A stretch of DNA of 64,000 nt from Thiodubiliella sp900128405 (GTDB lineage: Bacteria; Pseudomonadota; Gammaproteobacteria; PS1; Pseudothioglobaceae), in the NCBI GenBank assembly GCA_963682085.1, contig OY821614.1, positions 1,488,001 to 1,552,000 on the forward strand, in the 5' to 3' direction. A model generated the notes under the pieces. The model was not told the DNA's origin and did no database searches. It worked only from the letters and a program-made list of their open reading frames with translations. The position numbers and the translations under genes were made by a program. Positions 7,784 through 16,726 of the stretch are shown here, one piece after another (within the stretch, counting starts at the first letter, position 1; the number at the start of each line of letters is the position of its first letter).

Positions 7784-9388
7784 TTATTTCTTGGAAATGA
7801 CATCAGGCATAACTGCACGCTCTAAATATTTTATGGCATCTTCTGTTACCTGTTGGCAATCGCCCATAAAGCAGATTTGCATCCAATTATTTTTCAATAA
7901 ATAGCTACTGTTATAACTAACCAAAATACCTAAATTAAGCATTTTTTTCCCTAATTTTGAAGACGACACGCTTTTTGGTAAAACAATTGTAGTGATATGT
8001 GGTGCGCGATAATTTTCATGTGCCAATACCTTGAGTTTGGTTTTTTCTATTTTCACACGAAAATCACACGACCATTCTTTAACTTGGCTAAACTGAGTAT
8101 CCCAATCCTTTTTTAAGGCAATAATTAGCCCATAAATGGCATTGGAAGAAATGGTATATGGCACACCTTGTGCCTGCTCATAATCAGATAGGTCAAAACA
8201 ACGAGGTAATAAACAATCAACTTCACTCACCAGTCCACTGCTAAAAATAAGCGCCAACCCAGGCAGGGATCCCATACCTTTACCACTCGTTGCCGAGGCA
8301 AGATAAACACCTGTCAAATCAACAGCACAAGAGCCAATTGTGCTAATAGCATCCAAACATAATAAAATATCTTGCTGTTGGCACCATTCTCGTATTGGAT
8401 TTACATCATTTAATACACCTGTTGAAGTTTCGCAATGCACCATCCATAACCAGCGAAATTTGCCATTATCGTTATTAATTTGCTTGAGAAAATCTGGTGT
8501 AAATGCCAAGCCATCATCCACAATAAAAACTTCATAATCTAAATTAGCCCGTCTTGCGTGGTCTGCTATACGCCTGCCAAACTCTCCGCTAACCAAAACA
8601 ATGCCCTTGCCCGATATTTTTGATAACTGTGCTGCAATAATATCATTGGCAGAGGTTCCACTGCCAGTTGTAATATACGCCTGCTTTGTATTTAAACGCT
8701 GACATAAGGTATCTTGTAAGCGGGAAAAATCTTTCATAAAATCATTGCCTCTATGAGAGATTGGCGTTTTTGAATAGGCGGTCATAATGCTCTTGCTAAT
8801 GGAAACGGGACCTGGTAAATAGTTAAAAATTGTTTGATTTTGATTAAGGGATTTTAGTTTTTTCTTAGAATCAATTGCATGATCAAATGTAATATACATC
8901 GGCTGAAATTGCACATCTTGAGCACCAACGAGTCCACCAAATGCTTGAAATCCAAGATGTCGATAAAGTTTTGCTTGCTTGGTAATGCCAGAAATAACCA
9001 CTAAATCGTAACCCTGTTTCATAACAAACTCAAACAATTTTTCAAAAATACCAGACAAGACATCACTATGACGATTTCTAGACACAATACTTAACAATCT
9101 AACCTCACAAATTGACTGAAAACTAGGCAAATACTGATCAATGTTTCCTAACTTATTGTCCAGAGAAAATGGACGCTTGCCATTAACAGATAGCATTCCT
9201 AGTAAATCTTGACCTTGTAAACAAATAATATAGCTATTGTGCTCATGAAACTTGTCAATCAATTTTTTTTCTTGATTGCTATTGTGTTGCGGAATTTCCT
9301 CAACAAAAGTTTGATAATTCAATCGATGTACGGCTTCAAATTCCCATGTTTCAGAAGCGATTTTAAAAATTAATGTCTTGTTATTCAT
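7784..9388 (-). CDS. Fusion of a GNAT/N-acyl-amino-acid-synthase-like domain with a class V aminotransferase
   Basis: 534 residues. Residues 1-170 look like a GNAT-fold acyltransferase: the start AVHRLNYQTFVEEIPQH resembles FeeM/autoinducer-synthase-like entries, then a beta-core with EVRLLSIVSRNRHSDVLSG and YRHLGFQAFG. Residues about 185-525 are a PLP enzyme of the alanine-glyoxylate/phosphoserine aminotransferase group: TTGSGTSANDIIAAQL, CLDAISTIGS (PLP-ring Asp) and ATSGKGMGSLPG holding the likely PLP lysine. The ATG overlaps plsY as ATGA, so it is cotranslated with an acyltransferase of phospholipid synthesis. A role in making an N-acylated or amino lipid is conceivable, but the substrate is unknown. 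No frame break separates the domains, so the fusion looks genuine. Confidence 0.8.
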   Translation of the reverse strand: MNNKTLIFKIASETWEFEAVHRLNYQTFVEEIPQHNSNQEKKLIDKFHEHNSYIICLQGQDLLGMLSVNGKRPFSLDNKLGNIDQYLPSFQSICEVRLLSIVSRNRHSDVLSGIFEKLFEFVMKQGYDLVVISGITKQAKLYRHLGFQAFGGLVGAQDVQFQPMYITFDHAIDSKKKLKSLNQNQTIFNYLPGPVSISKSIMTAYSKTPISHRGNDFMKDFSRLQDTLCQRLNTKQAYITTGSGTSANDIIAAQLSKISGKGIVLVSGEFGRRIADHARRANLDYEVFIVDDGLAFTPDFLKQINNDNGKFRWLWMVHCETSTGVLNDVNPIREWCQQQDILLCLDAISTIGSCAVDLTGVYLASATSGKGMGSLPGLALIFSSGLVSEVDCLLPRCFDLSDYEQAQGVPYTISSNAIYGLIIALKKDWDTQFSQVKEWSCDFRVKIEKTKLKVLAHENYRAPHITTIVLPKSVSSSKLGKKMLNLGILVSYNSSYLLKNNWMQICFMGDCQQVTEDAIKYLERAVMPDVISKK

Positions 9389-9966
9389 GATAAAGTCAAT
9401 TCTTTATGTATATTATTTTTATGTGCATAAACAACCAGTATACTAGAAATAACAATAGCATAAGTGATGGGTAAAGATTGAGAATCTCGTATGATAATAA
9501 ATATTAATAAAAGAATAACACTCAGTATCCAAGACAATGTAAATCGCCGTGTTATTAAAAACAGAAGTCCACTAACCAGTGCTATAAATACAACAACATA
9601 GATATCAATCATTAAAAATGCACCCAACGCTGTTGCGATGCCTTTCCCGCCACGAAAGTTTAAATAAAATGGCCATATATGCCCAGCAATAACTGCAATA
9701 ATCATAATTGAAATAATCGTGTCGGTTTGCTTTAACATCCGAGCAATTGACAACACCAATACCGCTTTTAAACAATCGCCAACCAGCGTTATGACAAAAC
9801 CAGATTTTCCCATTAAACGGCCCACATTCGTTGCCCCTATGCTGCCACTACCGTGGTTACGAATATCTTGCTTCATTTTCCACCAAATCAAATGATAGCC
9901 CGTTGCAAAACTTCCCATACAATAGGCGAATACAATCAACAAAAAACCAGTTATCAAATCAAGCAT
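9385..9966 (-). CDS. plsY: Glycerol-3-phosphate acyltransferase PlsY
   Basis: 193 residues with five or so membrane helices. It transfers the acyl group from acyl-phosphate to glycerol-3-phosphate, the first step in phospholipid synthesis. The family motifs are GSGSIGATNVGR (first cytoplasmic loop, acyl-phosphate site) and GHIWPFYLNFRGGKGIATALG-like second motif. In most gammaproteobacteria plsY stands near folB and tsaD; here it is instead coupled to the GNAT-aminotransferase fusion. Confidence 0.95.
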   Translation of the reverse strand: MLDLITGFLLIVFAYCMGSFATGYHLIWWKMKQDIRNHGSGSIGATNVGRLMGKSGFVITLVGDCLKAVLVLSIARMLKQTDTIISIMIIAVIAGHIWPFYLNFRGGKGIATALGAFLMIDIYVVVFIALVSGLLFLITRRFTLSWILSVILLLIFIIIRDSQSLPITYAIVISSILVVYAHKNNIHKELTLS

Positions 9967-9979
9967 GATACTTTTCCTC

Positions 9980-10201
9980 CTATTTTTTACTTTTCAAACC
10001 ATAGAAAATCAGCAAATCCGAAGCAACAATGTGTTTAATTAAGTATCCGTTGATAATGCCTAATAAATTAAATACTTGCGTGCCAAAATATTCAAAAACT
10101 TTAGCCAAAACATACACAACTAATAAAAACCAATCTGATTTTACGCCATTAGACTGGTTCTTAAAGTTAAATAAAATAATTGGAATAATCAATATTTGCA
10201 T
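9980..10201 (-). CDS. Small membrane protein, possibly the C-terminal remnant of a ceramidase-like protein
   Basis: 73 residues with two likely membrane segments. The region LAKVFEYFGTQVFNL followed by GYLIKHIVAS resembles the last helix pair of alkaline-ceramidase-like integral membrane proteins, where the order is a LAKxxE stretch then SGHTLKH. Here the histidine-bearing motif is altered to NGYLIKH, and the N-terminal two thirds are missing, so this may be a decaying gene. The relationship is from pattern memory only. Confidence 0.4.
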   Translation of the reverse strand: MQILIIPIILFNFKNQSNGVKSDWFLLVVYVLAKVFEYFGTQVFNLLGIINGYLIKHIVASDLLIFYGLKSKK

Positions 10202-10275
10202 TTTCTATTTTTTAAATTAGAGTGTAAAGCAATAAAAAATACTTTGCATTCAACTGCTAGGTTAATATTAAGTTT

Positions 10276-10311
10276 GTGTTATTTTTTTCAATACATTTCA
10301 AAAAATAACAC
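10276..10311 (-). terminator. A/T-rich inverted repeat directly after the grx stop codon
   Basis: GTGTTATTTTTT and its complement AAAAAATAACAC are separated by about 11 bases and abut the stop codon of the glutaredoxin gene. It could end the rubredoxin-leuB-grx transcript, although the T run lies inside the stem rather than after it. Confidence 0.4.
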
Positions 10312-10550
10312 TAGTTAAAAAATCCGTCCATGTGTAATTCGGTAAGGTCGCTAAAACCACCAATATGTTTGTCGTCAATCACAATTTGTGGCACCATTCT
10401 AGCACCATTAGTAACCTTTGAAAATTCTGCCATAAGTGCACGGTCTTCATCAATCATTTTTTGCTCAAAAGGCAAATTCCATTTGTCCAATAAAGCTTTG
10501 GTTTTAACGCAAATCGGACAAGTGTTGGTAGAATAAACGATTATTTTCAT
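10311..10550 (-). CDS. grxC: Glutaredoxin (GrxC type)
   Basis: 79 residues. A dithiol glutaredoxin that reduces disulfides with glutathione. The active site is CPIC at residues 11-16 region (most relatives have CPYC), followed by the cis-proline loop MVPQIVID and the glutathione-binding IGGFSDL. It starts inside the last codons of leuB (4-base overlap), so it is the last gene of a rubredoxin-leuB-grx unit. Confidence 0.92.
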   Translation of the reverse strand: MKIIVYSTNTCPICVKTKALLDKWNLPFEQKMIDEDRALMAEFSKVTNGARMVPQIVIDDKHIGGFSDLTELHMDGFFN

Positions 10551-11617
10551 GCCAATGCCTCCACTACCAAATCGCCCATTTTACTCGTGCCAATAACACT
10601 ATTACCTTCGCTGGCAATATCTTGCGTGCGATAACCTTGGTCTAATACCGTGGTAACTGCCGCTTCGATTTTCTCAGCTAAGTTTGATTGATTAAGCGAA
10701 TAACGCAACATCATTGCCACTGACAAAATAGTCGCCAAAGGATTGGCAACATCTTTGCCTGCAATATCAGGTGCTGACCCGTGAATAGGTTCATACATAC
10801 CAAAACCATCTCCATTTAATGAAGCCGATGGCAACATACCGATTGAGCCTGTGAGCATTGCCGCACAATCAGACAACACATCGCCAAACAAATTACTGGT
10901 AACCATTACATCAAATTGCTTGGGGGCTTTAACAAGTTGCATAGCGGCGTTATCTACATACATATGCGACAATTCTACGGTTGGATAATCTTTTGCCACA
11001 TCCTCCATCACCTCACGCCACAACTCGCATACCTCTAGCACATTGGACTTATCCACTGAGCAAACTCGCCCCTGACGAAGTTGTGCAATTTTAAACGCTG
11101 AGTGTCCAATACGCCTAATTTCTGACTCATAATAAGTGGCTGTATTGAACCCATATTTCTGCCCATCACGCACTTCAATCCCACGCGGCTGTCCAAAATA
11201 AATGCCTGCTACTAACTCACGCACAATCATTAAATCCAGTCCAGAAACCACTTCTTCTTTAAGAGTTGAAGCGCTGGCAAGTTGTGGATATAAAATCGCA
11301 GGGCGTAAATTAGAAAACAAATCCATCTCAGCACGCAAACCTAATAATCCTCGTTCTGGTCTCAAATTCCGCTCTAATTTCTCCCACTGATAACCACCCA
11401 CAGCACCTAACAAAATACTATCGCATTCTTTAGCAGCGTCTAATGTCGCTTGCGGTAAAGGTGAGCCTGTCTCATCATAAGCTGTTCCGCCAATCAAGCC
11501 ATGCACCAATTCCATATCTAGCGTATGATTTTTATTCAAAAAATCAATAACTTTTAACGCTTGCTCAACAATCTCTTGCCCGATGCCGTCCCCTGGTAAT
11601 ATGAGTACCTTTGACAT
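10547..11617 (-). CDS. leuB: 3-isopropylmalate dehydrogenase
   Basis: 356 residues, usual length. It oxidises and decarboxylates 3-isopropylmalate in leucine synthesis. Diagnostic stretches are LPGDGIGQEI, the substrate-binding arginines in ERNLRPERGLLGLR, and the Mg-binding NLFGDVLSDCAAML; the NAD site is EPIHGSAPDIAGK. Its ATG overlaps the rubredoxin stop by one base (TAATG). leuC, leuD and leuA are not adjacent, so the leucine genes are dispersed here. Confidence 0.96.
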   Translation of the reverse strand: MSKVLILPGDGIGQEIVEQALKVIDFLNKNHTLDMELVHGLIGGTAYDETGSPLPQATLDAAKECDSILLGAVGGYQWEKLERNLRPERGLLGLRAEMDLFSNLRPAILYPQLASASTLKEEVVSGLDLMIVRELVAGIYFGQPRGIEVRDGQKYGFNTATYYESEIRRIGHSAFKIAQLRQGRVCSVDKSNVLEVCELWREVMEDVAKDYPTVELSHMYVDNAAMQLVKAPKQFDVMVTSNLFGDVLSDCAAMLTGSIGMLPSASLNGDGFGMYEPIHGSAPDIAGKDVANPLATILSVAMMLRYSLNQSNLAEKIEAAVTTVLDQGYRTQDIASEGNSVIGTSKMGDLVVEALA

Positions 11618-11781
11618 TAAACTTCTATCATATCAAATTGATCCTTACTTGCACCACAATCAGGACAAACCCAATCCAAAGGCACATCTTCCCATTTTGT
11701 ACCCGGCTCAATACCTTCTTTGGGTGCACCTAGTGCTTCATCATAAACCCAATCACAAATAATACATTTATAAGTTTTCAT
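11617..11781 (-). CDS. Rubredoxin
   Basis: 54 residues, too short for many gene finders. The four iron ligands are CIIC near the start (YKCIICDWVYDE) and CPDC near the end (DWVCPDCGASKDQF). It is a one-electron carrier, often partner to oxygen- or peroxide-detoxifying enzymes. Upstream on the same strand is a 2-Cys peroxiredoxin, separated by a terminator hairpin; downstream it overlaps leuB by one base. Confidence 0.95.
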   Translation of the reverse strand: MKTYKCIICDWVYDEALGAPKEGIEPGTKWEDVPLDWVCPDCGASKDQFDMIEV

Positions 11782-11792
11782 TTTTTCTCCGT

Positions 11793-11824
11793 AAAAAAGG
11801 AAGCATCAACCGCTCCCTTTTTTT
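11793..11824 (-). terminator. Rho-independent terminator after the peroxiredoxin gene
   Basis: On the minus strand an A-rich arm with GGGAGC pairs, with one G-T wobble, with GCTTCC followed by six T. It lies between the peroxiredoxin stop and the rubredoxin start, and as the rubredoxin ATG is only 12 bases beyond, partial read-through may feed rubredoxin-leuB-grx. Confidence 0.7.
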
Positions 11825-11839
11825 ATAAAAATAATTTAT

Positions 11840-12439
11840 TTATAGATTGTCAACATTCTTAGCCAAATATTCAGCCACGCCTTCAGGTGTGTCTTTCATA
11901 CCTTCATCGCCTTTGTTCCAGCCTGCTGGGCAAACTTCACCATGCGTGGTATGAAAATCAAGTGCATCAACCATACGCAACATTTCATCAACATCTCTAC
12001 CTAAAGGCAAATCGTTTACCACTTGATGACGAACAACAAAATCTTCGTCAATTAAGAATGAAGCACGAAGTGCAATGCCTGCTGGATGGACAATACCATA
12101 AGACTCCATAATTGAATGATTAACATCAGCAACTAAAGGAAAATCAATCTTACCTAAACCGCCATCTTTAGGCTCAGTGTTACGCCATGCGTTGTGAGTA
12201 AATTGCGAATCAATTGATACGCCAACCACTTCAACACCTTTTTCTGCAAATTGTGCTATACGGTGATGATGCGCTAAAATCTCTGAAGGGCAAACAAAAG
12301 TAAAATCTAGTGGATAAAAGAACACACAAATTTTCTTACCTTTAAGGCTAGAAAGAGTGAAATTATCTACGATTGAACCATCTGCTAATACTGCTGCAGA
12401 AGTAAAATCTGGTGCTTGTTGTGTTACTAAAACGCTCAT
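11840..12439 (-). CDS. Typical 2-Cys peroxiredoxin (AhpC/TSA family)
   Basis: 199 residues. It reduces hydrogen peroxide and organic peroxides. The peroxidatic cysteine is in DFTFVCPSEILA and the resolving cysteine in HGEVCPAGWNKGD, with the C-terminal YLAKN extension of the Prx1/AhpC group. No AhpF lies next to it; thioredoxin is the likely reductant. Peroxide defence makes sense for an aerobic sulfur oxidiser, and rubredoxin follows on the same strand. Confidence 0.93.
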   Translation of the reverse strand: MSVLVTQQAPDFTSAAVLADGSIVDNFTLSSLKGKKICVFFYPLDFTFVCPSEILAHHHRIAQFAEKGVEVVGVSIDSQFTHNAWRNTEPKDGGLGKIDFPLVADVNHSIMESYGIVHPAGIALRASFLIDEDFVVRHQVVNDLPLGRDVDEMLRMVDALDFHTTHGEVCPAGWNKGDEGMKDTPEGVAEYLAKNVDNL

Positions 12440-12505
12440 ATTATTCTCCTAATTGAATATAATTTAAAAACAAACAATTATACACATCAAGAGGATAATA
12501 CACCC

Positions 12506-13645
12506 CTAAAAATCTAAGTTATAATACAAAATCAGCTGTGTGTTGCTTTGGTCAGGGAAATAGGCTTTATATTCACCATCTGCACCCCCTGTGGTTTCAG
12601 AATATGAGGCGTTAAGTTGCAAATTATCATTGATATCATAACGCCATTTGAATGTATTGAGTGCAGAATCATCAGAACTCATACGACGCGCTAAACTGAA
12701 CTCATGCTCACCCATAACTTTGCTAACTCGTAAGAAATTATATTGCTGGCGGATGCCTACAGGTCGCACTAAAGTTAAATAAGCAATATTCATATTTTGA
12801 TATTCGCTGTCGCTCAATCCTCTATCATCTTGACTGGTCTCAGCAATAATGCTGAAATTGTTATCACTGGTCCAATGCCAACCGAGCATTGCGTGGGTGT
12901 ATTGTTTTCCGTCCTTAGTGCGGTCTGTGAGTGGTGGAGGTGCTGTCATAGGGATGGGTGCTGGCACACTAGGAATGGTTGTGCCTTTGCGGGTAAAAAA
13001 TGAGCCATAGACTTTTGAATTATCATTCACAATGCTACGAAATCCTGCACCGACTCCCAACTTAACCTCTTCTTTATTGTGTGCAACCATAATGATATCA
13101 GTCTCGTCAGATAAAAGGTAATTCAGGTGCACTGCTTGAGATTTATAACCATGGCCACGCACATTATTACGCTCTTTATTATCATTACTGGTATAGAAAT
13201 CTAAGTGCACATCTTCCATACTATAACGAACGACAACCGCATTAATGCCAAGTTTTTCATTCAGATCATCATCGTTGTTGGCTGGGTGATACGGGTCAGT
13301 CAGTCCAAGCGGGTTGAAGGCATAGCCAAGTTGCCAGTTCTCGGAAAATTTACCAAACTGCACACTAAGATTGTCATTCACATCAGCGATATAGAATAGT
13401 TTTTGCACAATGTTTTTGTCGGTTTCAGTATCACGCTTGAATTGGTATTCAACGCCTTCAATATCACCACTAAATGACACGATGCCATTGGTTTTTTCTG
13501 TATCTCTTAAAGTAGCTGCCACATTTGACGCTTCCCAATCACCACCTCTATCCACCTTGTAACTGTGGGAGATTATGGTTACTTGATTGACAAACTTGGC
13601 ATTTGCAATGCCCGCTAAAAACAAAGCTAAAACAAGGAGTTTCAT
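12506..13645 (-). CDS. Outer-membrane beta-barrel protein of the envelope cluster
   Basis: 379 residues. A signal peptide of about 16 residues ends at ANA, then alternating amphipathic strands continue to the C-terminal LILYYNLDF, with the terminal Phe typical of BAM-inserted barrels. A proline-rich loop (PSVPAPIPMTAPPPL) in the middle is unusual. It does not match a porin family I can name. It begins one base after the stop of the LolA-like gene and is the last gene of a five-gene minus-strand cluster, which suggests it is the outer-membrane member of that system. Confidence 0.7.
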   Translation of the reverse strand: MKLLVLALFLAGIANAKFVNQVTIISHSYKVDRGGDWEASNVAATLRDTEKTNGIVSFSGDIEGVEYQFKRDTETDKNIVQKLFYIADVNDNLSVQFGKFSENWQLGYAFNPLGLTDPYHPANNDDDLNEKLGINAVVVRYSMEDVHLDFYTSNDNKERNNVRGHGYKSQAVHLNYLLSDETDIIMVAHNKEEVKLGVGAGFRSIVNDNSKVYGSFFTRKGTTIPSVPAPIPMTAPPPLTDRTKDGKQYTHAMLGWHWTSDNNFSIIAETSQDDRGLSDSEYQNMNIAYLTLVRPVGIRQQYNFLRVSKVMGEHEFSLARRMSSDDSALNTFKWRYDINDNLQLNASYSETTGGADGEYKAYFPDQSNTQLILYYNLDF

Positions 13646-14341
13646 TTATCTAATTGCATTGCGCATACCTCGACTGGTCAACAAACGCTTAGGGATTTTC
13701 TTGTCTTTAACGCTGAGAAAAGTCATGATGGTTTTTTTGTTCTTGTTTTTTCCTTTATAAGTGATAGTTTTGAGCAATTCCCCTTCAACATCATACTGCA
13801 TTTGTTTGTATAACTTACCACTCACCAAATAGGCTTTTGCATCTACTGGTCGTTGGTTGTCGTTGGCAATTGATAAAATAATTTTATGATAAGTAGCACT
13901 AGATTTTTTGGCAATCAACTCTAAAACTGTTACATCATCTTTCTCTTCAATAATGCTTGGCGTGTAGTTCTTACTAAATTTAAGTCCCGCTAAATCACCA
14001 TAAGAAGCCTGCCCTAATAAGCGTTGGATTGGAGTGATGCGTACTGCACGACTACTACGCTTAGGTGCAACATACATACCTTTGTTGCTTAACAAAACAC
14101 GATTGCCTTTATCGGCACCGTCCAACACATCCACTAAACTCTGTCCGTCTTGATGATAAACTTTATAGTTTCTGCTCTTCTTTATCGTGCCATTTTTAAA
14201 GTCATCAATCCTGATATCAAGCTGTGCATATTGATAAGGTGAGCGAAATTTATCTGCTACTTGCAGTAGTTCATCAGCACTCATCCGTGCCATTACAGAG
14301 AATGACAATAAAAGTAATGTGAGTATGCGTAATATTTTCAT
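13646..14341 (-). CDS. LolA-like periplasmic outer-membrane lipoprotein-sorting protein
   Basis: 231 residues with a signal peptide (MKILRILTLLLLSFSVMA). The mature part, starting MSADELLQVADKFRSPYQYA, has the fold pattern of the LolA/LolB-like lipoprotein-sorting family, which shuttles lipidated cargo across the periplasm. It lies between an ABC permease (2 bases away) and a beta-barrel gene, so it is likely the periplasmic carrier of this cluster. It is not the housekeeping LolA by context, which normally neighbours ftsK or rarA. Confidence 0.7.
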   Translation of the reverse strand: MKILRILTLLLLSFSVMARMSADELLQVADKFRSPYQYAQLDIRIDDFKNGTIKKSRNYKVYHQDGQSLVDVLDGADKGNRVLLSNKGMYVAPKRSSRAVRITPIQRLLGQASYGDLAGLKFSKNYTPSIIEEKDDVTVLELIAKKSSATYHKIILSIANDNQRPVDAKAYLVSGKLYKQMQYDVEGELLKTITYKGKNKNKKTIMTFLSVKDKKIPKRLLTSRGMRNAIR

Positions 14342-14343
14342 AA

Positions 14344-15588
14344 CTATGTGTGGTTTAATTGCTCAACAACTTTCTTCTTGAGGATTTTATTAATCGGCAA
14401 GTATGAAGCAACGACACCTAACACGCTCATCATTGCCAACACCCAAAAAGCTGTGCCCATAGTTGGTAATATAAGTAATGGATATGCTGTAGTGCGCCCT
14501 GGTGGTGGTGGCATCATAATGCCCGATTGATTAAGCACTAACGCTAAGCCAAGTCCGAGAATTGCACCAAGCACTGCACCTATAAAACCGATAATCAGTC
14601 CTTCAAAAATAAAGTTAAGTCGTAATTGCCACTTCTTAATGCCGAAGGCGCGTAATGTGCCGATTTCTGGCACACGCTCGTTCACCGTATTACCCATTAC
14701 ATTCGCCACTGAAAGCAAAGCCACCACCATAATGATAACACCCATTACAGTGAAAATACTATAGTAAATGGTTTCCACTGCTTTAAAATACGGCTTGATA
14801 TCATACCAAGGGCGTGCACTCATCACGCTACCTTTTAGTAAGTTGTTCACTTTTGGCAACACTGTTCTGGTCGCTTCAATATCTCTGAGCTGCACCACGA
14901 TGCTACTGGTTTTATCCGTCAATAAGAGTTGATGTGCAAGTTCAATTGGCACTTTGAGTGCTAACTGATTGGTAATCGGAATGCCCGTATCATAAATACC
15001 GGTCACAGTTGCATCAATCGCATTGATACCGCCTTCAACGGTGTTGGCAAGCAGCACAACTTCACCACCTACATCAACGCTGAGTTTTTTCGCCAAATCA
15101 ACCGCTAAAATTACTTGGAAAGGGTTTTTCTCAGTGTCTTTAAACATCTTACCCTTGACAAATGCCCCTGCAGAATTGCCTTGTTGTAAGCGCACTTCTT
15201 TAGAGCTTTCAATGCCTGTGGCACGAAACACCGTGCTAATGCTGTCGTCTTTTGAGACAATACCTGTGAATAGAACACGCTGCATAACACGACGCACATC
15301 TTTATTGCTCTCTAATTTCTTAACCGTGTCATCAGCCATTTTTTTGCTGAGTCCAAATTCTAATAATTCCGTTTCAAACTCATTGATCATACGATTGTCA
15401 ACGATTTGCATATTGCCTGTGCCACCTTGCACAATCATTCGAGTCAAGCCCCAGAAAGTAAAATTGATATAACCATGTGCCAAGATAATAGAACCAGAGA
15501 TAATTGCGACCGTCCAGATTGCCACCATTGAACGGCGTTTGTTACGCACAACATTGCGCCATGCGATTTTAAACCATTTGCCTATCAT
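14344..15588 (-). CDS. ABC transporter permease, LolC/E-MacB (FtsX) family
   Basis: 414 residues. One N-terminal membrane helix (about 22-45) is followed by a large periplasmic domain (MacB_PCD type) and three C-terminal helices starting near YYSIFTVMGVIIMVVALLSV, the topology of LolC/E and MacB. The motif VNERVPEIGTLRAFGIKKWQ is the FtsX-family coupling helix. Such permeases use ATP to pull lipids or lipoproteins out of the inner membrane (mechanotransmission). It overlaps its ATPase gene by 4 bases. Only one permease is present, so a homodimer is likely. Confidence 0.85.
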   Translation of the reverse strand: MIGKWFKIAWRNVVRNKRRSMVAIWTVAIISGSIILAHGYINFTFWGLTRMIVQGGTGNMQIVDNRMINEFETELLEFGLSKKMADDTVKKLESNKDVRRVMQRVLFTGIVSKDDSISTVFRATGIESSKEVRLQQGNSAGAFVKGKMFKDTEKNPFQVILAVDLAKKLSVDVGGEVVLLANTVEGGINAIDATVTGIYDTGIPITNQLALKVPIELAHQLLLTDKTSSIVVQLRDIEATRTVLPKVNNLLKGSVMSARPWYDIKPYFKAVETIYYSIFTVMGVIIMVVALLSVANVMGNTVNERVPEIGTLRAFGIKKWQLRLNFIFEGLIIGFIGAVLGAILGLGLALVLNQSGIMMPPPPGRTTAYPLLILPTMGTAFWVLAMMSVLGVVASYLPINKILKKKVVEQLNHT

Positions 15589-16250
15589 ACAATCTCTCCG
15601 TCTAACAGTTTAATTGTGTTATTGACCTTCGCTAACAAACGCTCATCGTGCGTGGAAAACAAAAATGCCGTGCCAAGGTCTTGATTGAGTTTTCGCATCA
15701 GCTCAATCAGCTTCAAAGTATTTTCTGAATCTAAATTTGCTGTTGGCTCGTCTGCCAAAATCAATTTTGACTCACCCATCAATGAGCGTGCCACCGACAC
15801 ACGCTGTTGCTGTCCGCCTGAGAGTTGATTGGGAAATGCATTCATTTTATCTTCTAACCCCACTTGCTCCAAAAAATGTTGTGCCTGTGCTTTGCGCTCT
15901 TGTGCATTGGAAATGCTTGAGAGTGCTGACATTTCCACATTCTCTTGTGCAGTCAACACGGGGAGTAAATTAAAATCTTGGAAAATAAAACCCAAATCAA
16001 AGGCACGCAAATGATTGATGTGTTGCTCGTTGCTGTTGTCAATTTTTTCGCCATCAAAATAATACTCACCACTGGTGGCATCATCCAATAAACCGATAAT
16101 ATTAAGTAGCGTGCTTTTGCCCGAACCACTCGGCCCTGACACAGCCGTAAATGCACCTGCGTCCACTTCTAAGTCAATGCCTTTAAGTGCTCTAACTTCA
16201 GCGATATCAGTGCCAAAAACTTTGGTGATTTTTTTGAGTTGCATTAACAT
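15585..16250 (-). CDS. ABC transporter ATPase, LolD/MacB type
   Basis: 221 residues. Walker A is GPSGSGKST, the signature LSGGQQQRVSVARSL, Walker B LILADEPTANLD, and the H-loop STHDER, all intact. It drives the LolE-like permease encoded immediately downstream with a 4-base overlap. The start overlaps the stop of the DUF2141 gene. Confidence 0.92.
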   Translation of the reverse strand: MLMQLKKITKVFGTDIAEVRALKGIDLEVDAGAFTAVSGPSGSGKSTLLNIIGLLDDATSGEYYFDGEKIDNSNEQHINHLRAFDLGFIFQDFNLLPVLTAQENVEMSALSSISNAQERKAQAQHFLEQVGLEDKMNAFPNQLSGGQQQRVSVARSLMGESKLILADEPTANLDSENTLKLIELMRKLNQDLGTAFLFSTHDERLLAKVNNTIKLLDGEIV

Positions 16251-16693
16251 TACATTACATCGAAAACAATTTTTGCGCCCGAATCCTTTAAGTCAAACTG
16301 TGCATCAAAATAATCTGGCGGTCCAAATATGCCTCGGGCATCATTCGAAAAACCATACGGTTCACTCGGCACACCAAAAAATGATTTGTCTAGCTCTTTG
16401 TTGTTATTTTTGTCATGATATGCCGATATAGCATATACGCCCACTGGTGCTGTGATTCTAAAAGTTATTGCACCTTTTGTGGCGGGTTCTACAATGCCCT
16501 TTGTGCTTTCACCTGTTGATTGATTGATAATCATAGTTGGCGTGCCACTTGGGAATCTCACCTTATCCGTTTCAGCAAAAACAGCAAGACGAATATTACC
16601 CTTGTTGCTCTGAATATTGTCAATAGTCACTGTCAAATTTGCTGCAAATGTAGTTGAGCCTATTGATAATAGTAATGCAATTATTTTTTTCAT
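16250..16693 (-). CDS. DUF2141-family periplasmic protein
   Basis: 147 residues from the ATG at 16693, which follows AAGGA; a longer frame exists but would bury the signal peptide (MKKIIALLLSIGSTTFAA). After cleavage the protein is a beta-sandwich type domain with NKGNIRLAVFAETDKV, AYHDKNNNKELDKSFFGVPSEPYGFSND, the hallmark of DUF2141. The function of the family is unknown. It is the first gene of the envelope cluster, under a good promoter at 16727-16756. Confidence 0.88.
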   Translation of the reverse strand: MKKIIALLLSIGSTTFAANLTVTIDNIQSNKGNIRLAVFAETDKVRFPSGTPTMIINQSTGESTKGIVEPATKGAITFRITAPVGVYAISAYHDKNNNKELDKSFFGVPSEPYGFSNDARGIFGPPDYFDAQFDLKDSGAKIVFDVM

Positions 16694-16726
16694 TATTTTT
16701 TTCCTTTTTGGGATAAACTGGAAATG

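Noticed and set aside
12506..16693. MacAB-TolC type efflux system
   Set aside because: There is no membrane-fusion (MacA) gene and the carrier is LolA-like, so a Lol-like export route is preferred.
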